This document shows, in pieces, positions 14,546-22,428 of a DNA stretch of 64,000 nt. The notes under the pieces were generated by a model. That model was not told the origin of the DNA. It was given only the letters and a program-made list of their open reading frames with translations, and ran no database searches. The stretch lies in contig NZ_WWGH01000001.1 in assembly GCF_009865135.1 (NCBI RefSeq), positions 2,356,001 through 2,420,000 of the forward strand, given 5' to 3'. Position 1 is the stretch's first letter. Each line of letters begins with the position of its first letter. The translations under genes and the position numbers were made by a program. This DNA is from Streptomyces sp. SID8374 (GTDB lineage Bacteria; Actinomycetota; Actinomycetes; Streptomycetales; Streptomycetaceae).

Positions 14546-16255
14546 ATGACCGTGCACCACCTTCCGCAACCACCGTCCGACGACGAGCTCTACTGGTACT
14601 TCGGGCCCCAGCGCCGCTGGGTCCTGGTGAGCAGTTCGCTGGCCTTCGTCTTCACGGCGGCCACGATGTTCGCCTTCGCGTTACGGACCCCGGCCCTGTG
14701 GGCGTTCCTCGCGATCCTCGGGCTCAATGTCGTGGCGCTGGCGCTCTCCTCGGTGAACAGCCTGCGTCAGCGCCGGCTGACCCGGGCGTCGCACGAGGTC
14801 CTCGTCCACGCCTGGGCGCCCGCCGAACTCCCCACCGTGGACCTGTACTTGCCGACCTGCGGCGAACCTCTCCCGGTCCTCGCCAACGCCTATCGCGCGG
14901 TCTCCGCCGTGGACTGGCCGGGCGCGCTGACCGTCTGGGTCCTGGACGACGGCGACCGGCCCGAGGTCGCGGCGCTGGCCGCCTCGTACGGCTACGCGTA
15001 CGTCGTCCGGCCCGACCGGGGACACCTGAAGAAGGCGGGCAACCTCAACCACGCGCTGACGTTGAGCAGTTCGGAGTTCATCGCGATCCTGGACGCGGAC
15101 TTCGCACCCCGCCCGGACTTCCTGCGCCACCTCGTTCCGTATCTCGCCGACCCCGCCGTCGGCATCGTGCAGAGCCCTCAGTGCTTCGACACCGACGAGA
15201 CGATGGGGTGGATCCAGCGCGCCGCCGGCTCGGCGCAGGAGTGGTTCTTCCGCTGGATCCAGCCGTCCCGGGACGCCAGCGACGCGGCCATCTGCTGCGG
15301 CTCCAACGCCGTCTACCGGCGCCGCGCGATCGACCTGGCGGGCGGCTTCGCCCGCCTCGACCACAGCGAGGACCTGTACACCGGGCTCGCCCTGCACGAG
15401 CGGGGGTTCCGCACCCAGTACGTCCCCGTCCTGGTCGCCAAGGGCACCTCGCCCGACGAGGTCACCTCCTTCGTCAACCAGCAGTACCGGTGGGCGATGG
15501 GCAACCTCCACCTCCTCGGGACGCCCGTACTGAAGCGGATGCGGGCGCCCTGGCGGATGCGGCTCTGCTTCTACGAGGGCGTCGTCGGGTACCTCACCAC
15601 GGCCGTGAACACCTTCGCCGCGCCGCTGCCGCCGCTGGTGATGATGTTCTGGTACCCGGACCACATCCGGCCCTGGCACGTGCTGCCGCTGCTCGCCCCG
15701 CTCTGGCTCTGGCACGTCCTGCTGCCCCGGGTCAGCCGGACCCGCTGGCGGGTCGAGGTGATCCGGGCCAACGTCCTCACCAGCGTGGCCGCCGCGACCG
15801 CGTTCTGGCACACCCTGCGGGGGCGCAGCGCCGCCTGGGTGCCCACGGGGGTGCGGAGCAAGGGGAGTTCGGGCGGGATGGCCCGGCGGGTGGTGGGCGT
15901 CTCGCTGGTCTGGCTCGTCCTCTCGAACGGGGCCGCGGCGGCCGGGATCGCGCTGGCCGTGGCCCGCAACGGGTGGGAGCCCAACTGGGGGCTGTTCCTC
16001 TACCTGTTGGTGCAGCTCCAGATCAATGTGCCGTTGATACGCGACCTGTCGGCCGAACTGCGGCCGGGGGCGCGGGACGAGGGCGTCCCGAAGTCGCGCG
16101 GTGCGGGCGCCCGGGCCTTCCTGGCGGGCCTGCGCTCCCCCGCCGGCATGCTGCCCCGCCGCTGGCCCGAGACCCTCGCCGCCTCCGCCGTCCTCCTGCT
16201 CACCGGTCTGCTCGCCTCGGGATGGGTCAACCCCATGCTCCCCTGGTCGGGTTGA
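14546..16255 (+). CDS. Cellulose-synthase-like family 2 glycosyltransferase (TTA codon)
   Basis: This 569-residue membrane glycosyltransferase makes or extends a polysaccharide from a nucleotide sugar. The processive GT2 signature is complete: DDGD (about residue 134), DAD (about 182), HSED (about 272) and QQYRW (about 311). Two N-terminal membrane helices precede the catalytic domain, and several more follow it after residue 330. No c-di-GMP-binding PilZ domain is seen in the tail. The leucine codon at 14681-14683 (codon 46) is TTA, so translation should need the bldA tRNA and be tied to development. The next gene, an acyltransferase, is 54 bases downstream and could modify the product. It is not the classical cslA/glxA locus, since no galactose-oxidase-like gene is adjacent. 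Confidence 0.85.
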   Translation: MTVHHLPQPPSDDELYWYFGPQRRWVLVSSSLAFVFTAATMFAFALRTPALWAFLAILGLNVVALALSSVNSLRQRRLTRASHEVLVHAWAPAELPTVDLYLPTCGEPLPVLANAYRAVSAVDWPGALTVWVLDDGDRPEVAALAASYGYAYVVRPDRGHLKKAGNLNHALTLSSSEFIAILDADFAPRPDFLRHLVPYLADPAVGIVQSPQCFDTDETMGWIQRAAGSAQEWFFRWIQPSRDASDAAICCGSNAVYRRRAIDLAGGFARLDHSEDLYTGLALHERGFRTQYVPVLVAKGTSPDEVTSFVNQQYRWAMGNLHLLGTPVLKRMRAPWRMRLCFYEGVVGYLTTAVNTFAAPLPPLVMMFWYPDHIRPWHVLPLLAPLWLWHVLLPRVSRTRWRVEVIRANVLTSVAAATAFWHTLRGRSAAWVPTGVRSKGSSGGMARRVVGVSLVWLVLSNGAAAAGIALAVARNGWEPNWGLFLYLLVQLQINVPLIRDLSAELRPGARDEGVPKSRGAGARAFLAGLRSPAGMLPRRWPETLAASAVLLLTGLLASGWVNPMLPWSG

Positions 16256-16309
16256 GCCGGGCCGAGCTGACCTGAGCCGAGCTGAGCCGTGCTGAAAGGC
16301 CGAACCACC

Positions 16310-18928
16310 ATGCCCTTCCTCCTTGCTCCCGGACCGCTCCGGAAGACTGCCGGACCGCCACGGCGTCCCGGGTCGCTCCTGAAGCGCTCCGCACCAGCGT
16401 CCACGCCACCGCCCGCGCCGCCCGCCCGGCGTTCCGGCGGTGAGTCCGGGCCCAGCCCGCACCGGTCCACGTTCCGGCCCGACATCGAGGGGCTGCGCGC
16501 GGTCGCCGTCCTCGCGGTCCTCGCCTTCCACGCCGAAATCCCGGGCCTGGCAGGCGGGTTCGTCGGAGTGGACGTCTTCTTCGTCATCTCCGGCTACCTG
16601 ATCACCGGCCTCCTGGTCCGCGAGGCCATCAGCACCGGCCGGATCCGGCTCGGCGACTTCTTCTCCCGGCGTGCCCGGCGGCTCCTGCCCTCCGCCGCCG
16701 TGGTGCTCGCGGCGGTCGCGGTGGCCGGGGCCTGGCTGACCGTACCGCTGCGCCGCACGGACCTGGAGTACGACGTCCTCGCGGCGGCGCTCTCGCTCGC
16801 CAACTGGCGGTTCGTCTCCCAGCGGGCCGACTACCTCGCCGCCGGACACGACCAGAGCCCGCTGCTGCACTTCTGGTCGCTCGCCGTGGAGGAGCAGTTC
16901 TACCTGGCCTGGGCCCCGCTCCTCGCGGTGGTGGCCGTGTTCGCCGCCCGTGCGGTGCGGCGGGGGCGGGCCGTGCGGTCGGTGGTGGCCCTCGTCACCG
17001 GGGCGCTGGTTGTCGGCTCGTTCGCGCTGTCCCTGCACTGGACGGAGCACTCGGTCTCGCTCGCGTACCTCGGAACACCTTCGCGCGTCTGGCAGTTCGG
17101 CGTGGGCGCGCTGCTCGCGCTGCTGCCGTGGCATCTGCTGCGCGGGCCGCGTCCGCTGCGGCTGCTGTGCGGCTGGGGCGGGGCGGTGGCGATCGGCTGG
17201 TGCGTGGTGGCGTACGACGCCTCGACGCCGTACCCCGGTTACGCGGCGCTCGTCCCGACCCTGGCCACCGCCGCCGTGATCCTCGCGGCGATTCCGGGGC
17301 GGGGCGAGCGGAACGTGCAGGGCGCGTACGGGGTCGGGCGGCTGCTGGCCGGGCGCGCGCCCCGGGCGGTCGGGCGGCTCTCGTACACCCTGTATCTGTG
17401 GCACTGGCCGGTGCTCGTCCTCGCGGAGGCCCAGCTCGGCACGCTCGGGTGGCCGGCGCGGACCGCGCTCACCCTGGCCGCCGTGCTGCCCGCGCTCGCC
17501 ACGATGCGGTGGGTGGAGCAGCCGCTGCGCCGGAGCCGTACGGTCTCCGAACTCCCGCGCCGCGGGCTGGCGGTGGGCGTCTCCGCCATCGTGCTGCCGG
17601 TCGCGCTGGCCCTGGTGGTGGGGACGGCGACGCTGCACCTGATGGGCCCCGCCACACCGGTCGACGCCAAGGGGCTGCCGCCGGGTGCCGCCTCCGGGCC
17701 GTCGCTGCTCGGGGCCTCCGCGGGGGACGGGCCGGTGGTGCCGAGCCCGGTCCAGGCCCGCAAGAACTTCCCGCCGGACCGGAACTGCCAGGTCGCCCCG
17801 GAGGTGACGCGCAGCCCGGAGTGCCTGTTCGGCGCGGTGGACAGCCCGGACCGGATCGTGCTCCTCGGCGACTCGCACGCGGGGCAGTGGTTCTCGCCGA
17901 TGCTGGCACTGGCCGCCCAACGCGGCTGGGCGCTCCAGGAGTTGGTCAAGCAGGGTTGCCCGCTTCCGCAGTTGGCGGTGGACAGCCCGCAACTGGGCCG
18001 CGCCTACCGCGAGTGCGACGCCTGGCGTGCGGACGTTTTGGAGCGCCTTCGTACGGGTCCGAAGCCCCGCCTCATCGTGATCGCCTCGCTCAACCGGTAC
18101 ACCACCGACCGCCAACTCCTCACCGCTGCATGGGAGAAGACCCTGAAGCCGCTGCGGGCGATCGGCGCCCCGATCGTGTACATCGAGGACACCCCCGTAC
18201 CCGGGACGGACATCCCGGCGTGTGTCTCGGGTGCTCCGGACGATGCGGCCGCCTGTGCGTTCCAGCGAGCGGAGGCGGTTCCGGCCGATCCGCTGGCGCG
18301 GAGGATCGCGGCGGGGGCGGTGCCGGGCGTACGGTCCATCAGCGTGAACCCGGTCCTCTGCCCGGGCGACGGCCCGACCTGCCCGGCCGTACGGGAGCGC
18401 ATCCTGCTCTACCGGGACGACGCCCACCTCACCGATGTGGCGGCCATCGTGCTGACCCCGAGGCTGGAGCGGCTGCTGACGGAGGCGGGGGCGCTGCCCA
18501 CCACGACGGCCGCCGGGGCGGACGGCTGGACCGAGCTGCTGCGGGACGACTTCGAGGGCCCGGCGGGCAGCCGCCCCTCCCCCGCGAACTGGCAGTACGA
18601 CCTCGGGACCTGCTACCCCGGCTGCCCGGCCCCGCAGTGGGGCACCGGCGAGATCGAGACCATGACCGACTCGACGGACAACGTCCGCCTGGACGGGAAG
18701 GGCGCGCTGGAGATCGTGCCCACGAGGGTGGACGACCGTTGGCGTTCCGGGCGGATCGAGACCGTACGTTCCGACTTCGCACCGCCGCCCGGCGGAGTGC
18801 TGCGGATCGAGGCGTCGATCGCACTGCCGGATGTGACCGGGCCGGAGGCGGCGAGCTCCCGGCCGCGGACGGCGCCACGGCGGGGCCGGGGACCGAGCCG
18901 GGGCATCCGATGCGGGTCGATCGGGTGA
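16310..18928 (+). CDS. Acyltransferase-3/SGNH protein with truncated GH16 module
   Basis: This is an 872-residue polyprotein-like enzyme. Residues of about 55-400 form an OafA-type acyltransferase-3 domain with about ten membrane segments (RPDIEGLRAVAVLAVLAFHA; FVGVDVFFVISGYLITGLL; HFWSLAVEEQFY). Residues of about 515-720 are an SGNH domain (LLGDSHAGQW and the late DDAHLTD catalytic pair). The pair typically acetylates cell-surface polysaccharide. From about residue 740 a third module begins (DDFEGPAGSRPSPANWQYDL; GCPAPQWGTGEIETMTDST) that matches the start of GH16 glucanases, but it breaks off before the catalytic Glu-x-Asp-x-x-Glu motif and ends in Arg/Pro-rich nonsense. It lies just after the glycosyltransferase. 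ATG 16310 is preferred. Confidence 0.8.
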   Translation: MPFLLAPGPLRKTAGPPRRPGSLLKRSAPASTPPPAPPARRSGGESGPSPHRSTFRPDIEGLRAVAVLAVLAFHAEIPGLAGGFVGVDVFFVISGYLITGLLVREAISTGRIRLGDFFSRRARRLLPSAAVVLAAVAVAGAWLTVPLRRTDLEYDVLAAALSLANWRFVSQRADYLAAGHDQSPLLHFWSLAVEEQFYLAWAPLLAVVAVFAARAVRRGRAVRSVVALVTGALVVGSFALSLHWTEHSVSLAYLGTPSRVWQFGVGALLALLPWHLLRGPRPLRLLCGWGGAVAIGWCVVAYDASTPYPGYAALVPTLATAAVILAAIPGRGERNVQGAYGVGRLLAGRAPRAVGRLSYTLYLWHWPVLVLAEAQLGTLGWPARTALTLAAVLPALATMRWVEQPLRRSRTVSELPRRGLAVGVSAIVLPVALALVVGTATLHLMGPATPVDAKGLPPGAASGPSLLGASAGDGPVVPSPVQARKNFPPDRNCQVAPEVTRSPECLFGAVDSPDRIVLLGDSHAGQWFSPMLALAAQRGWALQELVKQGCPLPQLAVDSPQLGRAYRECDAWRADVLERLRTGPKPRLIVIASLNRYTTDRQLLTAAWEKTLKPLRAIGAPIVYIEDTPVPGTDIPACVSGAPDDAAACAFQRAEAVPADPLARRIAAGAVPGVRSISVNPVLCPGDGPTCPAVRERILLYRDDAHLTDVAAIVLTPRLERLLTEAGALPTTTAAGADGWTELLRDDFEGPAGSRPSPANWQYDLGTCYPGCPAPQWGTGEIETMTDSTDNVRLDGKGALEIVPTRVDDRWRSGRIETVRSDFAPPPGGVLRIEASIALPDVTGPEAASSRPRTAPRRGRGPSRGIRCGSIG

Positions 18929-19057
18929 CGGTCTCGACCAAGGGTCCGGGGCCGGTGGGCGGCTCGGTCAGCGGCTCCGGCCCGGTCAACGGGTCCGGCT
19001 CGGCCAGCGGGTCCGGCCCGGGCCCGGTCGACGGCCCGGCCAGCGGCTCGGCCCCGG
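18929..19057. repeat. Glycine/serine-type low-complexity repeat tract
   Basis: Iterated units of about 18 bases resembling GGCCCGGTCAGCGGCTCG fill 18940-19074 and run into the 3' end of the TetR gene. In one plus-strand frame they read as Gly-Ser-Gly repeats preceded by HPMRVDRVTVSTKG, which looks like the last strand of the lost GH16 domain. I read it as the linker or end of a decayed gene, not a separate gene. Confidence 0.5.
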
Positions 19058-19618
19058 TCAGCGGCTCGGGCTGAGGCCCTCGACGGTGAGGGTGAAGAGG
19101 CGGTCGGCCTGGATCGCCGGTTCGGCGTGGTGCTCGGTGGCCAGGGCGATGCCGACGGCGAGGGTGATCAGGTCGTGGAAGGTGACGCCCGGCCTGACCG
19201 CCTCGTCGCGCAGGGCGCGGTGCAGCAGGGGCGTGGCCGCGGCTTCGAGCGCGGCACCGCAGGAGTGCTGCGCGGGGGCGTCGGTCGGGGGCTCGTACGT
19301 AAGCGCGTCGGCAAGTCCCCGGGCGGAGACGGCGTACCCCACGAGGTCGTGCAGCCACTCCAGCAGCGCGGCCCGGCTGTCGTCGGCCCGGGTCAGCTCT
19401 TCGGCGCGCCGGCAGAGGGCCTGGATGCGCTCCTGGAAGACGGCTTCGAGGAGGGCCTGGCGGCTGGGGAAGTGGCGGCGCACGGTGGCCGAGCCGACGC
19501 CTGCGGTACGGGCGACCTGTTCGAGGGAGGCGGCGGCACCGTGGCGGGCGACCTCCGCCTCGGCCACGGCGAGGATGCGGCTGTAGTTGCGGCGGGCGTC
19601 CGAGCGCTGACCGGTCAC
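19058..19618 (-). CDS. TetR-family regulator
   Basis: This 186-residue repressor has a typical TetR helix-turn-helix: ILAVAEAEVARHGAAASLEQ, then RTAGVGSATVRRHFPSRQAL. The C-terminal ligand domain is helical, with a late HDLITLAVGIAL segment. GTG 19618 is chosen for its upstream AGGAGAG. It is divergent from the NmrA-like gene at 19740, with two GGGCCCCGCC repeats between them, and probably represses both its own gene and that neighbour (inference). The 3' end overlaps a low-complexity repeat tract, giving a Ser/Pro end. Confidence 0.85.
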   Translation of the reverse strand: MTGQRSDARRNYSRILAVAEAEVARHGAAASLEQVARTAGVGSATVRRHFPSRQALLEAVFQERIQALCRRAEELTRADDSRAALLEWLHDLVGYAVSARGLADALTYEPPTDAPAQHSCGAALEAAATPLLHRALRDEAVRPGVTFHDLITLAVGIALATEHHAEPAIQADRLFTLTVEGLSPSR

Positions 19619-19649
19619 GTGCTCTCCTGACCTCTCCTTGCTAAGTGGT

Positions 19650-19697
19650 GGGCCCCGCCATATCGTAGCGAAGACGAAACGGCGGGCCCCGCCGTTT
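19650..19697. promoter_or_regulatory. Operator pair between TetR and NmrA-like genes
   Basis: A perfect inverted repeat AAACGGCGGG (19677-19686), C, CCCGCCGTTT (19688-19697) lies between the divergent genes. A second GGGCCCCGCC copy sits about 34 bases upstream near 19650. This arrangement is typical for a TetR dimer pair controlling a divergent promoter region. Confidence 0.55.
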
Positions 19698-19739
19698 TGT
19701 GTTCGCGGTCCCGCAGACGATTCCCGAGGAGACACGGCC

Positions 19740-20648
19740 ATGGCATCACCTTCTGCCCCCGTACTGGTCACCGGCGCCACCGGACGCCAGGGCGGGGCGG
19801 TCGCCCGAGCCCTGCTGGCCGCCGGTGTGCCGGTGCGCGCGCTGGTGCGCGACCCGCACGCGCCGCGCGCGAAGGCCGTCGAGGCGCTGGGCGTCGAACT
19901 GGTCACCGCAGACCTCTCCGACCGGTCCTCGCTGGATCCGGCCTGCGCGGGTGTCCGTGCCGTGTTCTCGGTGCAGATGCCGCCGATGGACGAGAGCGGG
20001 GTCGACTTCGCCGCGGAGCTGGCCCAGGCGACCCACCTGATCGAGGCGGCGCGGGCGGCCGGCGTACCCCAGCTCGTGCAGTCCTCGACCAGCGGGGTCG
20101 GACGGCACACGGAGACCCCGGGCTGGGCGGAAGGCCGCTGGGCGGCCATGGAGGGCTACTTCAGCACCAAGCAGGCGATCCTGGAGAAGGTGCGCGGGGC
20201 GGGCTTCGCCCGCTGGACGGTGATCAAGCCCGCCTTCTTCATGGACAACCTGCCCCAGCTGGCGCCCCACGGGCCGGAGGGCGGCCTGGCGACGGTCCTC
20301 CGGCCGGACACGACCCTGGCGCTGGTGGCGACGGAGGACATCGGCGCGGCCGTCGCCCACGCCGTCCAGGAGCCCGAGCGCTTCCACAAGGTGGAGCTGG
20401 AGCTCGCCGGTGACCTGCTCACCATGGAGGAGGTCGCCCGCACGCTGTCCACCGCGTGGGGCGTTCCGGTGGAGGCGCCGTCGATGAGCCTCGACGAGGC
20501 GCTCGCGGCGGGCATGCCGACGTGGGGCGCCGGACACGTCTGGAGCAACGCCGTCCTCCAGCCCGCCCGCCCCGAACTCGCCCTGGAGCTCGGGATTCCG
20601 GTGACCACGTTCGCCGCCTGGGCGCGAACCCACCTGACGGCGGTCTGA
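19740..20648 (+). CDS. NmrA/SDR-type NAD(P)-binding oxidoreductase or sensor
   Basis: This 302-residue atypical short-chain dehydrogenase of the NmrA group has the Rossmann motif GATGRQGGAVARALLAAG at residues 10-28 and the strand VRALVRDPHA. The active-site Tyr-x-x-x-Lys is not in the canonical form, though YFSTKQAILEKV is near. These proteins bind NAD(P) and act as redox sensors or as reductases of unknown substrate. GAGGAG precedes ATG 19740. It is divergent from a TetR gene that likely controls it. A strong hairpin follows the stop codon at 20694-20731. Confidence 0.8.
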   Translation: MASPSAPVLVTGATGRQGGAVARALLAAGVPVRALVRDPHAPRAKAVEALGVELVTADLSDRSSLDPACAGVRAVFSVQMPPMDESGVDFAAELAQATHLIEAARAAGVPQLVQSSTSGVGRHTETPGWAEGRWAAMEGYFSTKQAILEKVRGAGFARWTVIKPAFFMDNLPQLAPHGPEGGLATVLRPDTTLALVATEDIGAAVAHAVQEPERFHKVELELAGDLLTMEEVARTLSTAWGVPVEAPSMSLDEALAAGMPTWGAGHVWSNAVLQPARPELALELGIPVTTFAAWARTHLTAV

Positions 20649-20693
20649 GAAGCGAGCAGCACCCGGCCGCCGGGCCGTACGGCCCACCGGCCA

Positions 20694-20731
20694 CGCGCGG
20701 GTCCCTCCCCCGTTGCCCGGGGACCCGCGCG
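20694..20731. terminator. Hairpin terminator after the NmrA-like gene
   Basis: CGCGCGGGTCCC (20694-20705) pairs perfectly with GGGACCCGCGCG (20720-20731) around a 14-base loop. Confidence 0.6.
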
Positions 20732-20886
20732 AGCCGTCGTGCGGGCCGACGGTCGTACGACACGGTCGGCCGGGGGCCCGGCGCCGTACCGTCGCGCGGT
20801 GCGGCCCTGTCCGGGCACCGGAAGTATCGCCTTTCGCCCGGGGAGGGGGCGAACGTTTTTCCGGGCGGCTCCCCGCCGGACGGGTC

Positions 20887-21552
20887 CTACGGCACCACGG
20901 AGAGCACCGTCACCACGGTGACCGTGGTGATCGCGGCCTGGAGGTTGCGGATCGCCTCCCTTACGCTCACGCCCGCCCAGTGGCCGTCGGCGATCTCCGC
21001 CATGCGCGGGGACACCTGCTTCTTCGGCAGGCCGGGGAAGGCCTGCGGGTGCATCCCCGTGGCGTGCACCAGGGCGACCAGCGCGCTCGTGCGGGCGTCC
21101 GGCTCGGCCCCGTCCAGCACCACCGAGGCCAGCCGCGCCCGCAGCTCCCGTTCGACGGAACCGTCGGCCTCCGGGTAGCGGCGCACCGGGAAGACACCGA
21201 GGGCCCGGTGCCGCTCCTCGGCCACCAGGCCGCGGGCGCAGAGGCTGCCCACGACGTCCTGCGAGCCCTTGACGTGCTCCCGGTTCAGCCAGTCGACCAC
21301 CTTGCGGCTGCTGGAGGCCCCGTGGACCCAGCGCGCCACCCGGTCGAGTCGGCCGTCGAGGAGGGCATCGCCCGTCGGGGTCGGGTCGAAGACCTCGACG
21401 CGGCCGCCCTTCACCGTGACGCGGCCCGCCATCACCAGCTCCAGGAGCATGCCCGCGGCCACGCCCCAGCGCGCCGCCGACTCTGCCTTCGCCGCGCCGG
21501 TCGTGTCGTCCAGCGACAGCAGCATGATCTCTTCGCCCAGCGTGACGGCCAT
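20887..21552 (-). CDS. GOLPH3/VPS74 (GPP34) family protein
   Basis: This 221-residue protein resembles the GOLPH3/VPS74 family, known in eukaryotes for binding phosphatidylinositol-4-phosphate on Golgi membranes. Recognised pieces are the N-terminal LGEEIMLLSLDDTTG, the helix VAAGMLLELVMAGRV with VEVFDP, and the GLVAEERHRALGVFPVRRYP region (basic, near the predicted ligand pocket). Actinobacterial versions are common but their role is unknown; membrane association or lipid binding is a guess. GGGGGAG sits about 8 bases before ATG 21552. It is preceded by three tandem 18-base repeats in its promoter region. Confidence 0.85.
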   Translation of the reverse strand: MAVTLGEEIMLLSLDDTTGAAKAESAARWGVAAGMLLELVMAGRVTVKGGRVEVFDPTPTGDALLDGRLDRVARWVHGASSSRKVVDWLNREHVKGSQDVVGSLCARGLVAEERHRALGVFPVRRYPEADGSVERELRARLASVVLDGAEPDARTSALVALVHATGMHPQAFPGLPKKQVSPRMAEIADGHWAGVSVREAIRNLQAAITTVTVVTVLSVVP

Positions 21553-21571
21553 GGTCAGGCTCCCCCGTGCT

Positions 21572-21624
21572 CTCTTCGTGCCGATCGTTCTCTACGTGCC
21601 GATCGTTCTCTTCGTGCTGATCGG
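21572..21624. repeat. 18-base tandem repeats upstream of the GOLPH3-like gene
   Basis: Three units of CTCTTCGTGCCGATCGTT or close variants lie at 21572-21589, 21590-21607 and 21608-21624. They sit 20 bases before the start codon, between the GOLPH3-like gene and the TetR gene, so they could affect transcription or be a neutral expansion. Confidence 0.75.
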
Positions 21625-21673
21625 ACAGACGTGAAGGACGCGGCCGGGGTTGCCCAGCGGGTGAAACTCCTGC

Positions 21674-22318
21674 TCAGGAGCGGTCCGGGACGGTCACCGC
21701 AGAGGCGTCCACAGCCGCCGCGAACGCCCCGCGCGCCAGCCGGTGCAGCAGCGCGGCGGTGGCCTCGCGGCCGGGGCGGGCCTCCGGGCGGGCCAGGTGC
21801 GGGGTGGAGTTCAGCAGGCCGAAGACGGCGTGCACGGTGAGGCGGGCCTCGTTCTCGGGCAGGCCCGGGTAGAGGGCGCGCACGACGCCGACCCAGACCT
21901 CGACGTACTCGCGCTGGAGCCGCCGCACCCGCTTGCGGTCCGTGTCGCGCAGCCGGTCCAGCTCGCGGTCGTGGAGGGTGATCAGGGGGCGGTCGTCGAG
22001 GGCGAAGTCGATGTGGCCCTCGATGAGCGCGTCCAGGAGGGCTTCCGGGGAGCCGTCGCCCCGGGCCGCGTCCTCCGACACCCGCAGCCGGCCGCCCTCC
22101 AGCAGCCGTTCGCTGATGCCCACCAGCAGCTCGGCGAGCATCGCGTCCTTGCCGGGGAAGTGGCGGTAGAGGCCGGGGCCGCTGATGCCGACGGCGGCGC
22201 CTATCTCGTCCACGCCGACACCGTGGAAGCCGCGCTCGGCGAAGAGGCGTGCGGCCTCCCGCAGGATCTGCTCGCGGCGGGTGGGAGCCGCGACGCGGGC
22301 GGTGGCATGGGTGCTCAT
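21674..22318 (-). CDS. TetR-family regulator next to the carboxylase operon
   Basis: This 214-residue TetR protein has the helix-turn-helix ILREAARLFAERGFHGVGVD, EIGAAVGISGPGLYRHFPGK and DAMLAEL. It is divergent from accD1-accA1-hmgL-acdH, with two near-identical 16-base operators at 22342-22357 and 22371-22386 between the genes. The obvious inference is that it represses the leucine-catabolic operon and responds to an acyl-CoA intermediate such as methylcrotonyl- or isovaleryl-CoA, as reported for other TetR regulators of such operons. No close ribosome binding site is evident before ATG 22318. Confidence 0.85.
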   Translation of the reverse strand: MSTHATARVAAPTRREQILREAARLFAERGFHGVGVDEIGAAVGISGPGLYRHFPGKDAMLAELLVGISERLLEGGRLRVSEDAARGDGSPEALLDALIEGHIDFALDDRPLITLHDRELDRLRDTDRKRVRRLQREYVEVWVGVVRALYPGLPENEARLTVHAVFGLLNSTPHLARPEARPGREATAALLHRLARGAFAAAVDASAVTVPDRS

Positions 22319-22341
22319 GAGGATTCATTCTAGACAGGGTC

Positions 22342-22386
22342 GTTAGCGCTCGTTAACCTGAGGGAAACGCGTTAACGGTCATTAAC
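22342..22386. promoter_or_regulatory. Twin operators of the accD1-acdH operon
   Basis: GTTAGCGCTCGTTAAC (22342-22357) and GTTAACGGTCATTAAC (22371-22386) differ at only a few positions and are 29 bases apart centre to centre. Each is an imperfect palindrome with outer GTTA/TAAC halves. They lie between the divergent TetR gene and accD1, close to the probable accD1 promoter and start. Confidence 0.65.
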
Positions 22387-22428
22387 ACCACGGACATGAT
22401 CGCGGTACGGGCAAGGGGGCTCGACACG

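Noticed and set aside
14681-18427. Very long minus-strand frame of about 1250 codons opposite the GT2 and acyltransferase genes
   Set aside because: Its translation is Gly/Arg/Asp-rich low-complexity with no domain, and it is antisense to two genes with clear catalytic motifs.
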